A stretch of DNA of 64,000 nt from Sphingobacterium sp. CZ-UAM (GTDB lineage Bacteria > Bacteroidota > Bacteroidia > Sphingobacteriales > Sphingobacteriaceae): contig NZ_MTCM01000006.1 in NCBI RefSeq assembly GCF_002000245.1, positions 248,001-312,000 on the forward strand, written 5' to 3'. The notes beneath the pieces were generated by a model that ran no database searches, had not been told where the DNA came from, and worked only from the letters and a program-made list of their open reading frames with translations. A program made the translations under genes and the position numbers. Within the stretch, counting starts at the first letter, position 1. Each line of letters starts with the position of its first letter. This document shows positions 32,949 to 42,375 of the stretch, one piece after another.

Positions 32949-35300
32949 TTATTTTTTCTTTGTTGATTTTGTTGATTTCGTCACCGTCTTCAATTCATTC
33001 GACATCGAATATGGAGCGGCATTTGAGGTTGCGCCTCTATTGTAATTTGGTTTGGCGGTCATATCAAAATGAAGATTTCCACCTTCATGAAGTGCTTTGT
33101 GACTCAACCAGTTCTTACCATACACTGTTCCATTCATCTGTAAAGTATTGACGTACACATTCTCATTCGAATTATTCGGTGCATCGATTGTCAATGTCTT
33201 ACCATTTTCAAACGTTAAGGTAGCTTTCTTAAACAATGGGGCCCCCAGCACATATTCATCTGTCGCTGGACAAACAGGATAAAAACCTAATGCAGAGAAT
33301 ACATACCATGCTGACGTTTGGCCATTATCCTCGTCGCCACAATAACCGTCAGGAGTTGGCTTATACATCCTGTCCATTACCTGACGTACCCAATACTGCG
33401 TTTTCCAGGGTTGGCCGGCATAATTATATAAGTATGGCATATGCTGAATCGGCTGATTTCCATGTGCATATTGCCCCATATTGGCAACCTGCATTTCCCG
33501 AATTTCGTGGATAATACCGCCATAATAGCTATCATCAAAATCTGGCGACTGAACAAATACAGAATCCAACATATTGACAAAAGTTTTTTCGTCGCCCATT
33601 AAATCGATCAGCCCTTTTACATCATGGAAAACACTCCAGGAGTAATGCCAACTATTACCTTCGGTAAAGGCATCCCCCCATTTCAATGGATTGAAAGGTG
33701 CCTGGAATTTACCATCCTTATTTTTACCACGCATCAAATTAGTGGACGGATCGAATAAGTTCTTATAATTTTGAGCACGCTTCGCATACAACTCTATCTC
33801 GGCCTTAGGACGGTTCAATGCTTTTGCCAATTGGTATATGGTAAAGTCATCATAAGCATATTCCAACGTACGGGCAGCATTTTCATTGATTTTAACATCA
33901 TAGGGAACATAACCTAAGCTATTGTAATATTCAACGCCTTTTCGTCCAACAGCAGTCATTGGTCCTTCATTGTTCGCACCATGTTGCAAGGCCTCATATA
34001 GCTTGTTGATATCATAACCACGCAGGCCTTTCATATAGGCATCGGATACTACCGAAGCGGAGTTGTTACCAACCATGATATCCGCATATCCCGGACTGCT
34101 CCATTCCGGTAAGAATCCACCCTCCAAATAGGCATTGAGCAATCCTTCCTGCATTTCTTTATTGATAGAAGGATACATAAAGTTTAGGAATGGATACAAG
34201 GCTCTAAAGGTGTCCCAAAAACCTGTACCTCCAAATAAATATCCCGGTAGCGTTTTACCGTTATATGGGCTATAATGGACGGCCTTTCCTTGCGCATCGA
34301 TTTCATATAGTTTATTCGGAAAAAACAAGGTACGGTACATTGTCGAATAAAATGTACGCAATTGATCAATATCATCGCCTTCCACCTTAATTTTACCTAA
34401 GGTTGTATTCCATATCTGGCGACCATCTTCTTTAATCTGATCAAATGATTTACTGCCGAGCTCATTTAAGTTTAACAAAGCTTGGTCAGCACTGATAAAA
34501 GAGGATGCAACTTTTACCTGAACAGGTTTTGATTTATCCTTCACGTTGAAACCAACGATAGCACCTGTATGGTCACCCTTGATTTGCAGCTGGCCATCTT
34601 TCTTTTCTTTTCCCTCCCAGGTAGCAACACTAGCAAAAGGTTGATCAAAAACAAGGACAAAATAGTTCTTGAAATTTTCAGGTAATGGGCCGCGCGCATA
34701 TTTTGACGAGTAGCCAATGATCATATTTTTTTCGGGAATGATCTGTACTTCCGACCCTTTCTCATAAGCGTCCAAAACGATATAAGCATCATCCGTCTTA
34801 TTGAAGGAGATACGAAACATCGCGGCACGATCAGTCGGTGTCATTTCTGCTGTCACATCGTGATCAGCTAAATAGACCGAGTAATAATAGGGTTTTACAA
34901 TTTCCGCTTTATGCGAAAACCAGCTTGCACGTTCATCCTGATCAAAAACAGGTTTTCCGGTAACCGGCATAATAGAGAAAACACCATAGTCATTCATCCA
35001 AGGGGAAGGCTGATGGGTTTGCTTCAGGCCGCGGATTTTATCAGCTGTATATTGATACTGCCATCCATCGCCATTTTTACCAGTCTGGGGTGTCCACATG
35101 TTCATCCCCCATGGTCTCGCTATGGAAGGGTAGGTATTCCCATTGGATAGCTCAAATTTGGATTCGGTACCCATCAACGGATTCACCAGATCCACGGCTT
35201 CCATTTGCTGTCCTCTAAACTTCTGAGCCAAAACCGGTTTTGCGCAAAACAAACCCAAGGACAATAATGACCCTAGAAAAACACTAAATGATTTCTTCAT
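32949..35300 (-). CDS. GH92 alpha-mannosidase (HGNQP type), paralogue of the 27366 gene
   Basis: A 783-residue exported GH92 enzyme (signal 1-25) that closely resembles the protein at 27366-29654 along its whole length (IRGLKQTHQPSPWMNDYG, GTGFWDTFRALYPFLN, EGNSWHYSWSVFHD, CGDEDNGQTSAWYVFSALGF). Its +1 subsite motif is HGNQP at 613-617 (Gln616). The C-terminus ends in a Lys/Thr/Ser-rich tail (TKSTKSTKKK) absent from the paralogue. It is the first gene of the three-gene mannosidase operon, with a LacI-type operator 27 bp upstream of its start. Duplication followed by specialisation is likely. Confidence 0.94.
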   Translation of the reverse strand: MKKSFSVFLGSLLSLGLFCAKPVLAQKFRGQQMEAVDLVNPLMGTESKFELSNGNTYPSIARPWGMNMWTPQTGKNGDGWQYQYTADKIRGLKQTHQPSPWMNDYGVFSIMPVTGKPVFDQDERASWFSHKAEIVKPYYYSVYLADHDVTAEMTPTDRAAMFRISFNKTDDAYIVLDAYEKGSEVQIIPEKNMIIGYSSKYARGPLPENFKNYFVLVFDQPFASVATWEGKEKKDGQLQIKGDHTGAIVGFNVKDKSKPVQVKVASSFISADQALLNLNELGSKSFDQIKEDGRQIWNTTLGKIKVEGDDIDQLRTFYSTMYRTLFFPNKLYEIDAQGKAVHYSPYNGKTLPGYLFGGTGFWDTFRALYPFLNFMYPSINKEMQEGLLNAYLEGGFLPEWSSPGYADIMVGNNSASVVSDAYMKGLRGYDINKLYEALQHGANNEGPMTAVGRKGVEYYNSLGYVPYDVKINENAARTLEYAYDDFTIYQLAKALNRPKAEIELYAKRAQNYKNLFDPSTNLMRGKNKDGKFQAPFNPLKWGDAFTEGNSWHYSWSVFHDVKGLIDLMGDEKTFVNMLDSVFVQSPDFDDSYYGGIIHEIREMQVANMGQYAHGNQPIQHMPYLYNYAGQPWKTQYWVRQVMDRMYKPTPDGYCGDEDNGQTSAWYVFSALGFYPVCPATDEYVLGAPLFKKATLTFENGKTLTIDAPNNSNENVYVNTLQMNGTVYGKNWLSHKALHEGGNLHFDMTAKPNYNRGATSNAAPYSMSNELKTVTKSTKSTKKK

Positions 35301-35326
35301 TATTTAGGATATATATAAATATTTCT

Positions 35327-35345
35327 ACTAAAACGTATTAGTAAA
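35327..35345 (-). promoter_or_regulatory. LacI-type operator copy 2 with promoter
   Basis: ACTAAAACGTATTAGT (35327-35342) plus AAA is the palindromic operator. On the reverse strand it directly follows TATCTTTA, one base off the TAnnTTTG -7 element, with a TTG 18 bases further upstream. A repressor bound here would cover the transcription start. The gene for a LacI-family protein begins about 1.1 kb away in the same orientation. Confidence 0.78.
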
Positions 35346-35470
35346 GATATAAAAAAGAATATGAATTCAAAAAAACTATAAGCTTTCGTCTATTAGGTCT
35401 TATGATTTTTACAATACGGCTTTATTCCGCCAAGATAAAACGGACTTATTATAACATATTATAGTGGCTC

Positions 35471-36457
35471 CTATCTTTTAATCAAATTTGTTGAAATCAC
35501 ATATTCCTTTGGACTGGAAATCCCCCGATCTATTTCCTTTAGCAGTACACGTACACAGGTTTTGGCCAAAGGTTCCAAGGGTTGTTGGATACAGGAGATT
35601 TTAGGATTCAATATATCGAACAATTCATGATCGTCAAAAGAAAACAACGGAAAATCAAAACCTTCCCTTCCTTCAGTCCGAAGCGACTTTAACCCGAGAA
35701 TACAGAGATAATTGGTCGTAAAAAATAAACCATCCAAGCCTACATTTTTAGCTACCCAACTCTGCAAAGCACTTATACCTTTCTGCTTCAAACGATGGTA
35801 GGGTAGTTGCAGTATCCTGGATTGCATACCTGTTTCCGCACAAAATTTCAGATAGGCGTCTTTACGCGCGAGCATCTGAGGCTGATCCGAATCGATTGTG
35901 ATCAATCCAAAGTTTTTACATCCGATAGACTGCAAATAGGAACAGGCTTTACGGCTGCTATCTCCATTGTCAATATGGACATAATGCGTCGCTATGTCGG
36001 GTGAATTCCGATCAAATACAACCAAGGGCACCTTATGTTCCAAGATCTTTCGCTGATGTTCTTCGAGGTTTATCGTGGGTGCTAGGATAATGCCTTCAAC
36101 CCTCTTCTCTAGCATGAAATCAATAATATCTTGTGCATTTTGAGGATCTCCCAAAGTACTACTGTATAATACATGATAATTTTTCTTGCGCAGTAGTTCC
36201 TCAACATGCAAAGCAAAAGGGCCAAAAAAGGAATCGCCAATATTTTCGACAATCAGTCCGATTGTATTCGAACGGCCGGTGGCAAGGCTCTTTGCCAAGG
36301 CGTTGGGCTTATACCCTATTTTCTCAACATAATCCAAAACACGCCGCTCCAGTTCCTTACTGATACGGGCCTGTTCCGCTTTATGATTGATCACCAATGA
36401 AACGGTGGATTTGGAGACATTAAGTTCTCGTGCGATTTCTTTAATAGATTTGGCCAT
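35471..36457 (-). CDS. LacI-family transcriptional regulator of the mannosidase locus
   Basis: A 328-residue cytoplasmic regulator. The N-terminal LacI helix-turn-helix (IKEIARELNVSKSTVSLVIN, 4-23) and hinge (YKPNALAKSLATG) precede a periplasmic-binding-protein-like effector domain (about 60-328) beginning TIGLIVENIGDSFFGPFALH. The gene lies upstream of, and in the same direction as, the GH92 operon, with 170 bp between. The two palindromic operators before the mannosidase transcription units are its obvious targets. The effector is probably mannose or a manno-oligosaccharide or its phosphate; this is inferred. Confidence 0.93.
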   Translation of the reverse strand: MAKSIKEIARELNVSKSTVSLVINHKAEQARISKELERRVLDYVEKIGYKPNALAKSLATGRSNTIGLIVENIGDSFFGPFALHVEELLRKKNYHVLYSSTLGDPQNAQDIIDFMLEKRVEGIILAPTINLEEHQRKILEHKVPLVVFDRNSPDIATHYVHIDNGDSSRKACSYLQSIGCKNFGLITIDSDQPQMLARKDAYLKFCAETGMQSRILQLPYHRLKQKGISALQSWVAKNVGLDGLFFTTNYLCILGLKSLRTEGREGFDFPLFSFDDHELFDILNPKISCIQQPLEPLAKTCVRVLLKEIDRGISSPKEYVISTNLIKR

Positions 36458-36889
36458 ATGAGCATTTCATAAAATTAGGTGAAATTAGAAAATAAAATGA
36501 GAATTGTTCGTTTTTTATACTGATGACATTTCGTTGTTCATACGTCTACGCACAATATCAAACAAGTAATATGGCCGCTCAGAACTATTGCTTATCCGTA
36601 AGCATATTTTCTAGGCTTTTATTTACCTAATACAATAATCTACGGGCTTAGCTAAAGTAGCTTCATTATAAACGATAACTATACTTATTCAATACTTAAG
36701 CAATACTTCAAACATACTGGAAGCCTACCGCATGACTGAAACAATTATTTGTTGATCCCCATTGAAAACGACTGATTTTTGTCGAATATTAATAAATATT
36801 CAAAAGTAAATATAAAAAGCGAAGCCACTTTACAATCTTTATAATGAAAATATTATTTTTTTTTTAAATTTACTAGCTGCTAGCTTCTT
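36458..36889. other. 432-bp divergent intergenic region, LacI regulator / ECF sigma
   Basis: No gene is visible. It must hold the promoters of the leftward regulator and the rightward sigma gene. A palindrome GAATATT-AATA-AATATTC lies at 36784-36801 and CTAGCTGCTAG lies a few bases before the sigma ATG, after an AT-rich stretch with a 10-base T run. I found no copy of the LacI operator here, so the regulator may not control itself. Confidence 0.5.
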
Positions 36890-37462
36890 ATGAAAAACTC
36901 CAAATCATACCAATACCAAGAACTTCTGCCTCTTATTCAACAGGGAGATCAGCGCGCTTTTTCGGTATTATATGATTTGTTTGCGCCCGACCTGATTTCT
37001 TTTATAACAAAAAAAATTAGCAATCGTGAAGCAGCCGAAGATACTCTACATGATCTATTTATCTCCGTATGGAAAAATAGAGCATTTATTACAGAAATAG
37101 AGTCTCTACCCGCTTATCTATTTAGTTCTTGTCGCTATCTGGTTCTCGCCTACTACCGCAAAGAGATGAAAATTCAGCTTACCCAAAGTTTTGAACATCT
37201 TGAGTTTGAAGATCAATCCATACCCATCGAGGATCAGCTGTATTACCGCTACATCATCGACGTTGTTGCCAAAGAAGTCGAAAATCTGCCTCAAAAATGT
37301 CAGGAAGTATTCAAATTGAGCCGGGAATACTATTTAAGCAATAAAGAGATTGCTATAAAACTAGGAATCAGCGAATCCACTGTTGAAAAGCACATTAACA
37401 AGGCTATTCGTCATTTACGCACCGCAACAGGCCACCTTTTTCACTTTGTATTATTTTTTTAG
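36890..37462 (+). CDS. ECF RNA polymerase sigma factor, FecI-like
   Basis: A 190-residue sigma-70 family extracytoplasmic-function factor. Region 2 (about 10-80) contains LLPLIQQGDQRAFSVLYDLF and AAEDTLHDLFISVWKNR; region 4 (about 125-180) contains LPQKCQEVFKLSREYYLSNK and a helix-turn-helix ISESTVEKHINKAIRHLR. This is the Bacteroidota type paired with FecR-like proteins to control SusC operons. The FecR gene begins 121 bp downstream and an STN-bearing SusC follows, which is the expected signal-transduction order. Confidence 0.95.
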   Translation: MKNSKSYQYQELLPLIQQGDQRAFSVLYDLFAPDLISFITKKISNREAAEDTLHDLFISVWKNRAFITEIESLPAYLFSSCRYLVLAYYRKEMKIQLTQSFEHLEFEDQSIPIEDQLYYRYIIDVVAKEVENLPQKCQEVFKLSREYYLSNKEIAIKLGISESTVEKHINKAIRHLRTATGHLFHFVLFF

Positions 37463-37583
37463 CCTTTTAATCAGTCATTTAGTCAACAATTTTTACAATA
37501 AAATATTTTTTTTCTTTTTGAGTAGAAGCTCTGCCTCTTTTAGGTCACTTGTATTATAACCAACCAGTATAAAGTTGCGATTT

Positions 37584-38711
37584 ATGAAGCAAGTGAAAGA
37601 ATTATATAAATCAATTACCCGTTTTCTGAGCCGATCCGAAAATACTGAGGAACGTAAACAACTTTTTGATTGGTTTGACCAGAAGTCGGTTGACCAGATA
37701 CCAGAAGCACAGTTTTCGACCATCCAAAAGAATGTAAAAAACCGGCTGTTGGCTGAGGTAGGCTTAATAGAAAAAAAATCCTCTACCATAAAGTATATAC
37801 AGATTATCAGTACAGCTGCGGCAATATTGCTGATCGGTTTTTTCGCCTATAGATACTGGCCTGCGGCAGAGCAAACTGCTTCCAATAAATTATTAGCATC
37901 CATCCCGCCAGGAAGTGAAAAAGCTATTATCACGCTAGCCAATGGGAAGCAGATTAATCTCGACGAATTAGCGCTAAATCAAAGTGTACAGATCGGAGAG
38001 ACAATTTTAACAAAAGATGCACAGGGAAAAGTTAGTTATCGAAATGCCAAAACCGGAAACATTGTTAGCCAGCAAAATATATTAAAAACTCCCAAAGGCG
38101 CTACCTATGAGCTTGCCTTAGCAGATGGCACCTTGGTCAGCCTCAATGCTGATTCGAAATTAATCTATCCTTCTTCATTTGAATCGGGAGACCGTATCGT
38201 TGAATTGGAAGGTGAAGCTTATTTTCAGGTAGCAAAAACGAGGGACCACAAAAGTTTCATTGTTAAAACAAAAGATCAACAGACAAAAGTCCTGGGTACA
38301 AAATTCAATATTAATGCCTATTCGGAAGAGGACGGGGTACGCACCAGCCTAGAGGAAGGCGCAGTTATTGTTTCCAAACAAAATAGTGCGGTGAGGTTAA
38401 GACCAAACGAGCAAGCTTTTTCCGAAGATGGAAAGCTCCGGTCGAAGCGTATCAATATAGATCAGGTACTTAGCTGGAAAAGTGGCCAATTCTGCTTTGA
38501 TGGTACAAATACAGCAGAGGTATTTAAGGACATCGCAAGGTGGTATGATATCGATGTCACTTATAACGGGACGAGCAATGCCAGTCAATATAGTGGGAAA
38601 ATCCCACGAAATTTAAGCTTAGAAAAGCTCATTGCTCTTTTAAATTATGCAAATATCCAAACCAAAGCTATTGTAGGAAAAAACAATAGAATTAACTTAA
38701 TCATAACATAA
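37584..38711 (+). CDS. FecR-family anti-sigma/signal transducer (DUF4974 C-terminus)
   Basis: Starting at the ATG 37584 (the TTG at 37575 is in frame but less likely) gives 375 residues. Cytoplasmic N-terminal part (1-70), one membrane helix (about 72-92, IISTAAAILLIGFFAYRYW), a periplasmic FecR domain (about 165-265, LADGTLVSLNADSKLIYP, VELEGEAYFQVAK, VLGTKFNINAYSEEDG) and a C-terminal DUF4974 domain (about 300-375) resembling an STN fold. It holds the sigma factor until the STN domain of the loaded SusC touches the periplasmic part. Genes lie in the order sigma, FecR, SusC. Confidence 0.94.
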   Translation: MKQVKELYKSITRFLSRSENTEERKQLFDWFDQKSVDQIPEAQFSTIQKNVKNRLLAEVGLIEKKSSTIKYIQIISTAAAILLIGFFAYRYWPAAEQTASNKLLASIPPGSEKAIITLANGKQINLDELALNQSVQIGETILTKDAQGKVSYRNAKTGNIVSQQNILKTPKGATYELALADGTLVSLNADSKLIYPSSFESGDRIVELEGEAYFQVAKTRDHKSFIVKTKDQQTKVLGTKFNINAYSEEDGVRTSLEEGAVIVSKQNSAVRLRPNEQAFSEDGKLRSKRINIDQVLSWKSGQFCFDGTNTAEVFKDIARWYDIDVTYNGTSNASQYSGKIPRNLSLEKLIALLNYANIQTKAIVGKNNRINLIIT

Positions 38712-38876
38712 CCAAACCATTAACGAAATGAAAAGCGAAAGATTCCCACCCTAATAAGAGCTTATTTAATATCAATAAAAGACGGATCCTGTTGGCGCAG
38801 AACCCGTCCAACTTAATTGGTATTAAAGTATCGTCTAACTTCTAAATTATTAACACGTTAAAACCAAACGAATTTA

Positions 38877-41800
38877 ATGAAATTTACCTTAACTCCGTTC
38901 ATTAAGAAGGAGAAAGATTTTCATTCGACCAATTTGGATGCTAACCCAGCGTCCAACATTTGGCGGATTTATGAAAAACAAAAGCCTCTTTTTGCGCGCC
39001 CATTATCCAGATCTCTCATGAGGATCAACTTAATCACCCTACTGATCGGTTTAGGTCTGTCACAAGTAGATGCACACACCTATGCCCAACAGATTAGCTT
39101 GAAAAAGCAAAAATCGAGCTTGGAATCGATCTTGAAAAACCTCGAAAAACAGAGCGGTTATTCATTCTTTTACAAGAAGAATGAAATCAACCAAATCATT
39201 GACTTAACTGCTGAAATTAAGGATGCCCCTTTTAAACAAGCTTTAAATGTGATTCTCAACAAAGCAAATCTGTCTTATGACTTTTTTGATAAAACGGTAG
39301 TTATCAAAAAGAATACAATTCATCCCAAACAGCGTACCATTATAACGTCCAACGCCGAAAGGATCGTATTGACTATGCAGCAGCAATACGTAAAAGGGCG
39401 AGTTATCGACAACGAAGGAAAACCTATTTCGGGGGTATCAATTCGCCTCAAAGACAATGTACGAAAAGGTGTAATGAGCCAGGCTGATGGAAGCTTCATA
39501 TTGCCAATATCTTCACTAAACGAAATCCTGGTGATAACTTCCTTAGGCTACGAAAGACAGGAAATTAAGGCGAGCTTAAATCAGGAGAAAATGGTTATCC
39601 GCCTAAAAAAACAAGAAAATGCCCTTGAGGAAGCGGTTGTTTCTACGGGTATTTTTAAGAAGGAAGATAAAAGTTTTACGGGAGCATCACGTACAATCAC
39701 GACAAAAGAACTCAGGCAATACGGCGCTCGAAATCTCGTGACCTCTTTACGGAATATAGATCCATCGTTTAATATTATTGAGAATAATCTTTTCGGTAAT
39801 GATCCGAATCGACTTCCAGAAATTCAGATGCGCGGAAACTCTAGTATCCCCAATGTGAATGAAATTCAGAGCGAATCCGCAAGTCAGCTCAACACTCCAC
39901 TGATTGTTTTAGATGGTTTCCAGACATCGCTTCAGGCATTGATAGATATTAATGAAAACGATGTTGCTTCGATTACCCTCTTGAAAGACGCCGCAGCGAC
40001 CGCACTTTACGGATCAAGAGGTGCCAACGGTGTCATCGTCATTACAACGAAACTCCCGAGACCAGGCAAATTACGCCTAAGTTTTGGAACAGAGCTAAAG
40101 GTTGAAAACGCTGACTTATCGGCTTACCACCTCCTTAATGCAAGAGACAAACTGGAGTTAGAACGTATTACCGGACTTTATGACTCTCCGAACGCAAGTA
40201 CAGACATTCCGAATAAACGATACTATAATTTTCTGTTAGATGAAGTGAATAGCGGCGTCGAGACAGACTGGATGGCTATTCCACTGCGCACATCCTATGC
40301 TTTAAGAAGTAATTTAAGACTGGAAGGCGGGGACAACCAGTTCCGATATTCAGCCGGTATCCAAAATAACAATACAGCCGGTGTCATGAAAGGCTCTTCC
40401 AGAAATACGCTGAATGGATCCATCACCCTATCTTATACTTACAAAAACTTAATATTTAGGAATTATTTAAATATTAATAATATTAAGAATCAGCAGTCAC
40501 CATATGGATCATTCAGTGATTATTTCGACCTCAATCCTTATTGGCGCCCTTATGATAAAGATGGAAATGTAAATAAAGTGTTAGGGGATCCAGGTACAAC
40601 TGATTATTCAAATATATGGACTACCCTTCCGACAAACCCCTTGTATAATGCTAGCCTAAAAACATTTGACAAAGGAGAACAAACAGATATTACCAATCAG
40701 ACTGCTGTCGAATGGTCGATTCAAGAAGGATTAAGATTAATTGGTAAATTCAGCTTTACAAAATCCGATAAACAGTCCGATGCGTTTAAACCCGCCGAAC
40801 ATACTGACTTTGCCAATTATACCGGAGTTGATGTCTTTAGAAAAGGAGCTTATTGGATTGGTCTTAATCGTGGAATGAAATACGAAGGGGCTTTAAATCT
40901 GTCCTATAGCAAAAAAATAAAAGAAAAACATCAGATTTTTGTCGGAACCGAGGCAAATATTTTCCAGGATAACACCTCGCAACTGACAAACGCCGCAGAA
41001 GGTTTTCCAAACAGTGATCTTGATTTTCCATCGATGGCATTGCAATATATGAAGGATGGAAAACCTTCAGGTAATGAGTACTATTATCGAACCGTTGGCT
41101 TTGTTGGAAATGCAAACTATAATTATGACAATCGTTATTTTGTCGACGGAACGTTCCGTATGGATGGTTCTTCCCAGTTTGGCGCCAATAAACGTTTCGC
41201 TCCTTTTTGGTCAGCAGGTCTGGGTTGGAATTTACACGAAGAAAAGTTCTTTAAAAAGAATGAAATCGTCAACCGCCTTAAATTGCGTGGATCTGTAGGG
41301 ACATCCGGGTCTACAAAATTCAATACGTACCAGGCTTTGACCACTTACGGTTATTACACTTCCGATAGATATTATAATTGGCTGGGAGCTTATGTCATGG
41401 GGCTCGGCAATCCGGATCTAAAATGGCAACAAGTGCTTAAATACAATATTGGGACAGATGTCGACCTTTTTGACCGTTATTTAACTTTACAGGCGAACTA
41501 TTATATTGAAAACACCAATGACCTTGTTTCCTCCGTTAATACCCCCGCATCCAGTGGTGTAGGCTATTATACAGCCAACATCGGAAAATTACGGAATAAA
41601 GGATTCGAGTTATATGCAACAGTCTATCTGATGAAAAAGCCCACCGGTTTAACCTGGTCAGTATCGGGTTCGGTATTGCATAACAAAAACAAGGTACTTG
41701 AAACCTCACAAGCTTTAAAAGACGCGCAAAAAACACTTCAGGGGGATCTCTATAATGCCAACAAAATGTACATCGAGGGATATTCGAGTAACGCCATTTG

Positions 41801-42371
41801 GGTAGTTCCATCCCTCGGGATAGACCCGAGCACAGGAAAAGAGCTTTATCTCGCTGCTGACGGCACACCAACTTACACCTGGGCGTCAAAAGATGTTACT
41901 GCTGTCGGAAACACAGATCCTAAAGTTTGGGGGAATTTCAACACAATGTTACGTTACAAAGGATTTACATTTACAGCATCGCTGGGTTATCGCTTTGGCG
42001 GTCAGGCATACAATAGAACCCTGGCTGAACGAGTTGAAACCAGCAGTTACAAATATAATGTAGATGAACGCGTCTATACCGGCCGATGGCAAAATCCCGG
42101 CGATTATGCACCATTCAAAGGACTCTTAAACACAAATCCAACCTATAAAACTTCGCGATTTGTCCAAGATGAAAACACCATTTATGCGAGAAGTTTCAAC
42201 TTCCAGTATGATTTCCGTTACATGAATTGGGTCAAGAAAATTGGGTTCGAAAACGTCAATATAGGACTGGATGTATCTGATCCATTTATCATTTCGAGTA
42301 TTCGCCAAGAACGAGGAACAAATTATCCATTTTCAAGGCAGGTAACTTTTAGTCTCAACGCAACATTTTAA
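38877..42371 (+). CDS. SusC/RagA-family transporter with STN signalling domain
   Basis: A 1164-residue outer-membrane TonB-linked transporter. A cytosolic-looking N-terminal extension of about 45 residues precedes the signal peptide (about 50-70). Then come an STN domain (about 75-145, SLESILKNLEKQSGYSFFY), a carboxypeptidase-like domain (about 172-255), the plug with TPLIVLDGFQTSLQAL and LLKDAAATALYGSRGANGVI, and the barrel. The STN domain is the part that signals to the FecR protein encoded upstream. It starts 165 bp after FecR, and SusD follows after 4 bp. The ligand is unknown; the downstream thiol and protease genes suggest peptides rather than glycans. Confidence 0.95.
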   Translation: MKFTLTPFIKKEKDFHSTNLDANPASNIWRIYEKQKPLFARPLSRSLMRINLITLLIGLGLSQVDAHTYAQQISLKKQKSSLESILKNLEKQSGYSFFYKKNEINQIIDLTAEIKDAPFKQALNVILNKANLSYDFFDKTVVIKKNTIHPKQRTIITSNAERIVLTMQQQYVKGRVIDNEGKPISGVSIRLKDNVRKGVMSQADGSFILPISSLNEILVITSLGYERQEIKASLNQEKMVIRLKKQENALEEAVVSTGIFKKEDKSFTGASRTITTKELRQYGARNLVTSLRNIDPSFNIIENNLFGNDPNRLPEIQMRGNSSIPNVNEIQSESASQLNTPLIVLDGFQTSLQALIDINENDVASITLLKDAAATALYGSRGANGVIVITTKLPRPGKLRLSFGTELKVENADLSAYHLLNARDKLELERITGLYDSPNASTDIPNKRYYNFLLDEVNSGVETDWMAIPLRTSYALRSNLRLEGGDNQFRYSAGIQNNNTAGVMKGSSRNTLNGSITLSYTYKNLIFRNYLNINNIKNQQSPYGSFSDYFDLNPYWRPYDKDGNVNKVLGDPGTTDYSNIWTTLPTNPLYNASLKTFDKGEQTDITNQTAVEWSIQEGLRLIGKFSFTKSDKQSDAFKPAEHTDFANYTGVDVFRKGAYWIGLNRGMKYEGALNLSYSKKIKEKHQIFVGTEANIFQDNTSQLTNAAEGFPNSDLDFPSMALQYMKDGKPSGNEYYYRTVGFVGNANYNYDNRYFVDGTFRMDGSSQFGANKRFAPFWSAGLGWNLHEEKFFKKNEIVNRLKLRGSVGTSGSTKFNTYQALTTYGYYTSDRYYNWLGAYVMGLGNPDLKWQQVLKYNIGTDVDLFDRYLTLQANYYIENTNDLVSSVNTPASSGVGYYTANIGKLRNKGFELYATVYLMKKPTGLTWSVSGSVLHNKNKVLETSQALKDAQKTLQGDLYNANKMYIEGYSSNAIWVVPSLGIDPSTGKELYLAADGTPTYTWASKDVTAVGNTDPKVWGNFNTMLRYKGFTFTASLGYRFGGQAYNRTLAERVETSSYKYNVDERVYTGRWQNPGDYAPFKGLLNTNPTYKTSRFVQDENTIYARSFNFQYDFRYMNWVKKIGFENVNIGLDVSDPFIISSIRQERGTNYPFSRQVTFSLNATF

Positions 42372-42375
42372 TAAA

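Noticed and set aside
36851..36864. T-run before the sigma gene as a terminator
   Set aside because: No GC-rich stem precedes it and it lies just upstream of a start codon.
37575..37584. TTG at 37575 as start of the FecR gene
   Set aside because: An in-frame ATG three codons later (37584) gives a standard N-terminus, and the extra residues add nothing.
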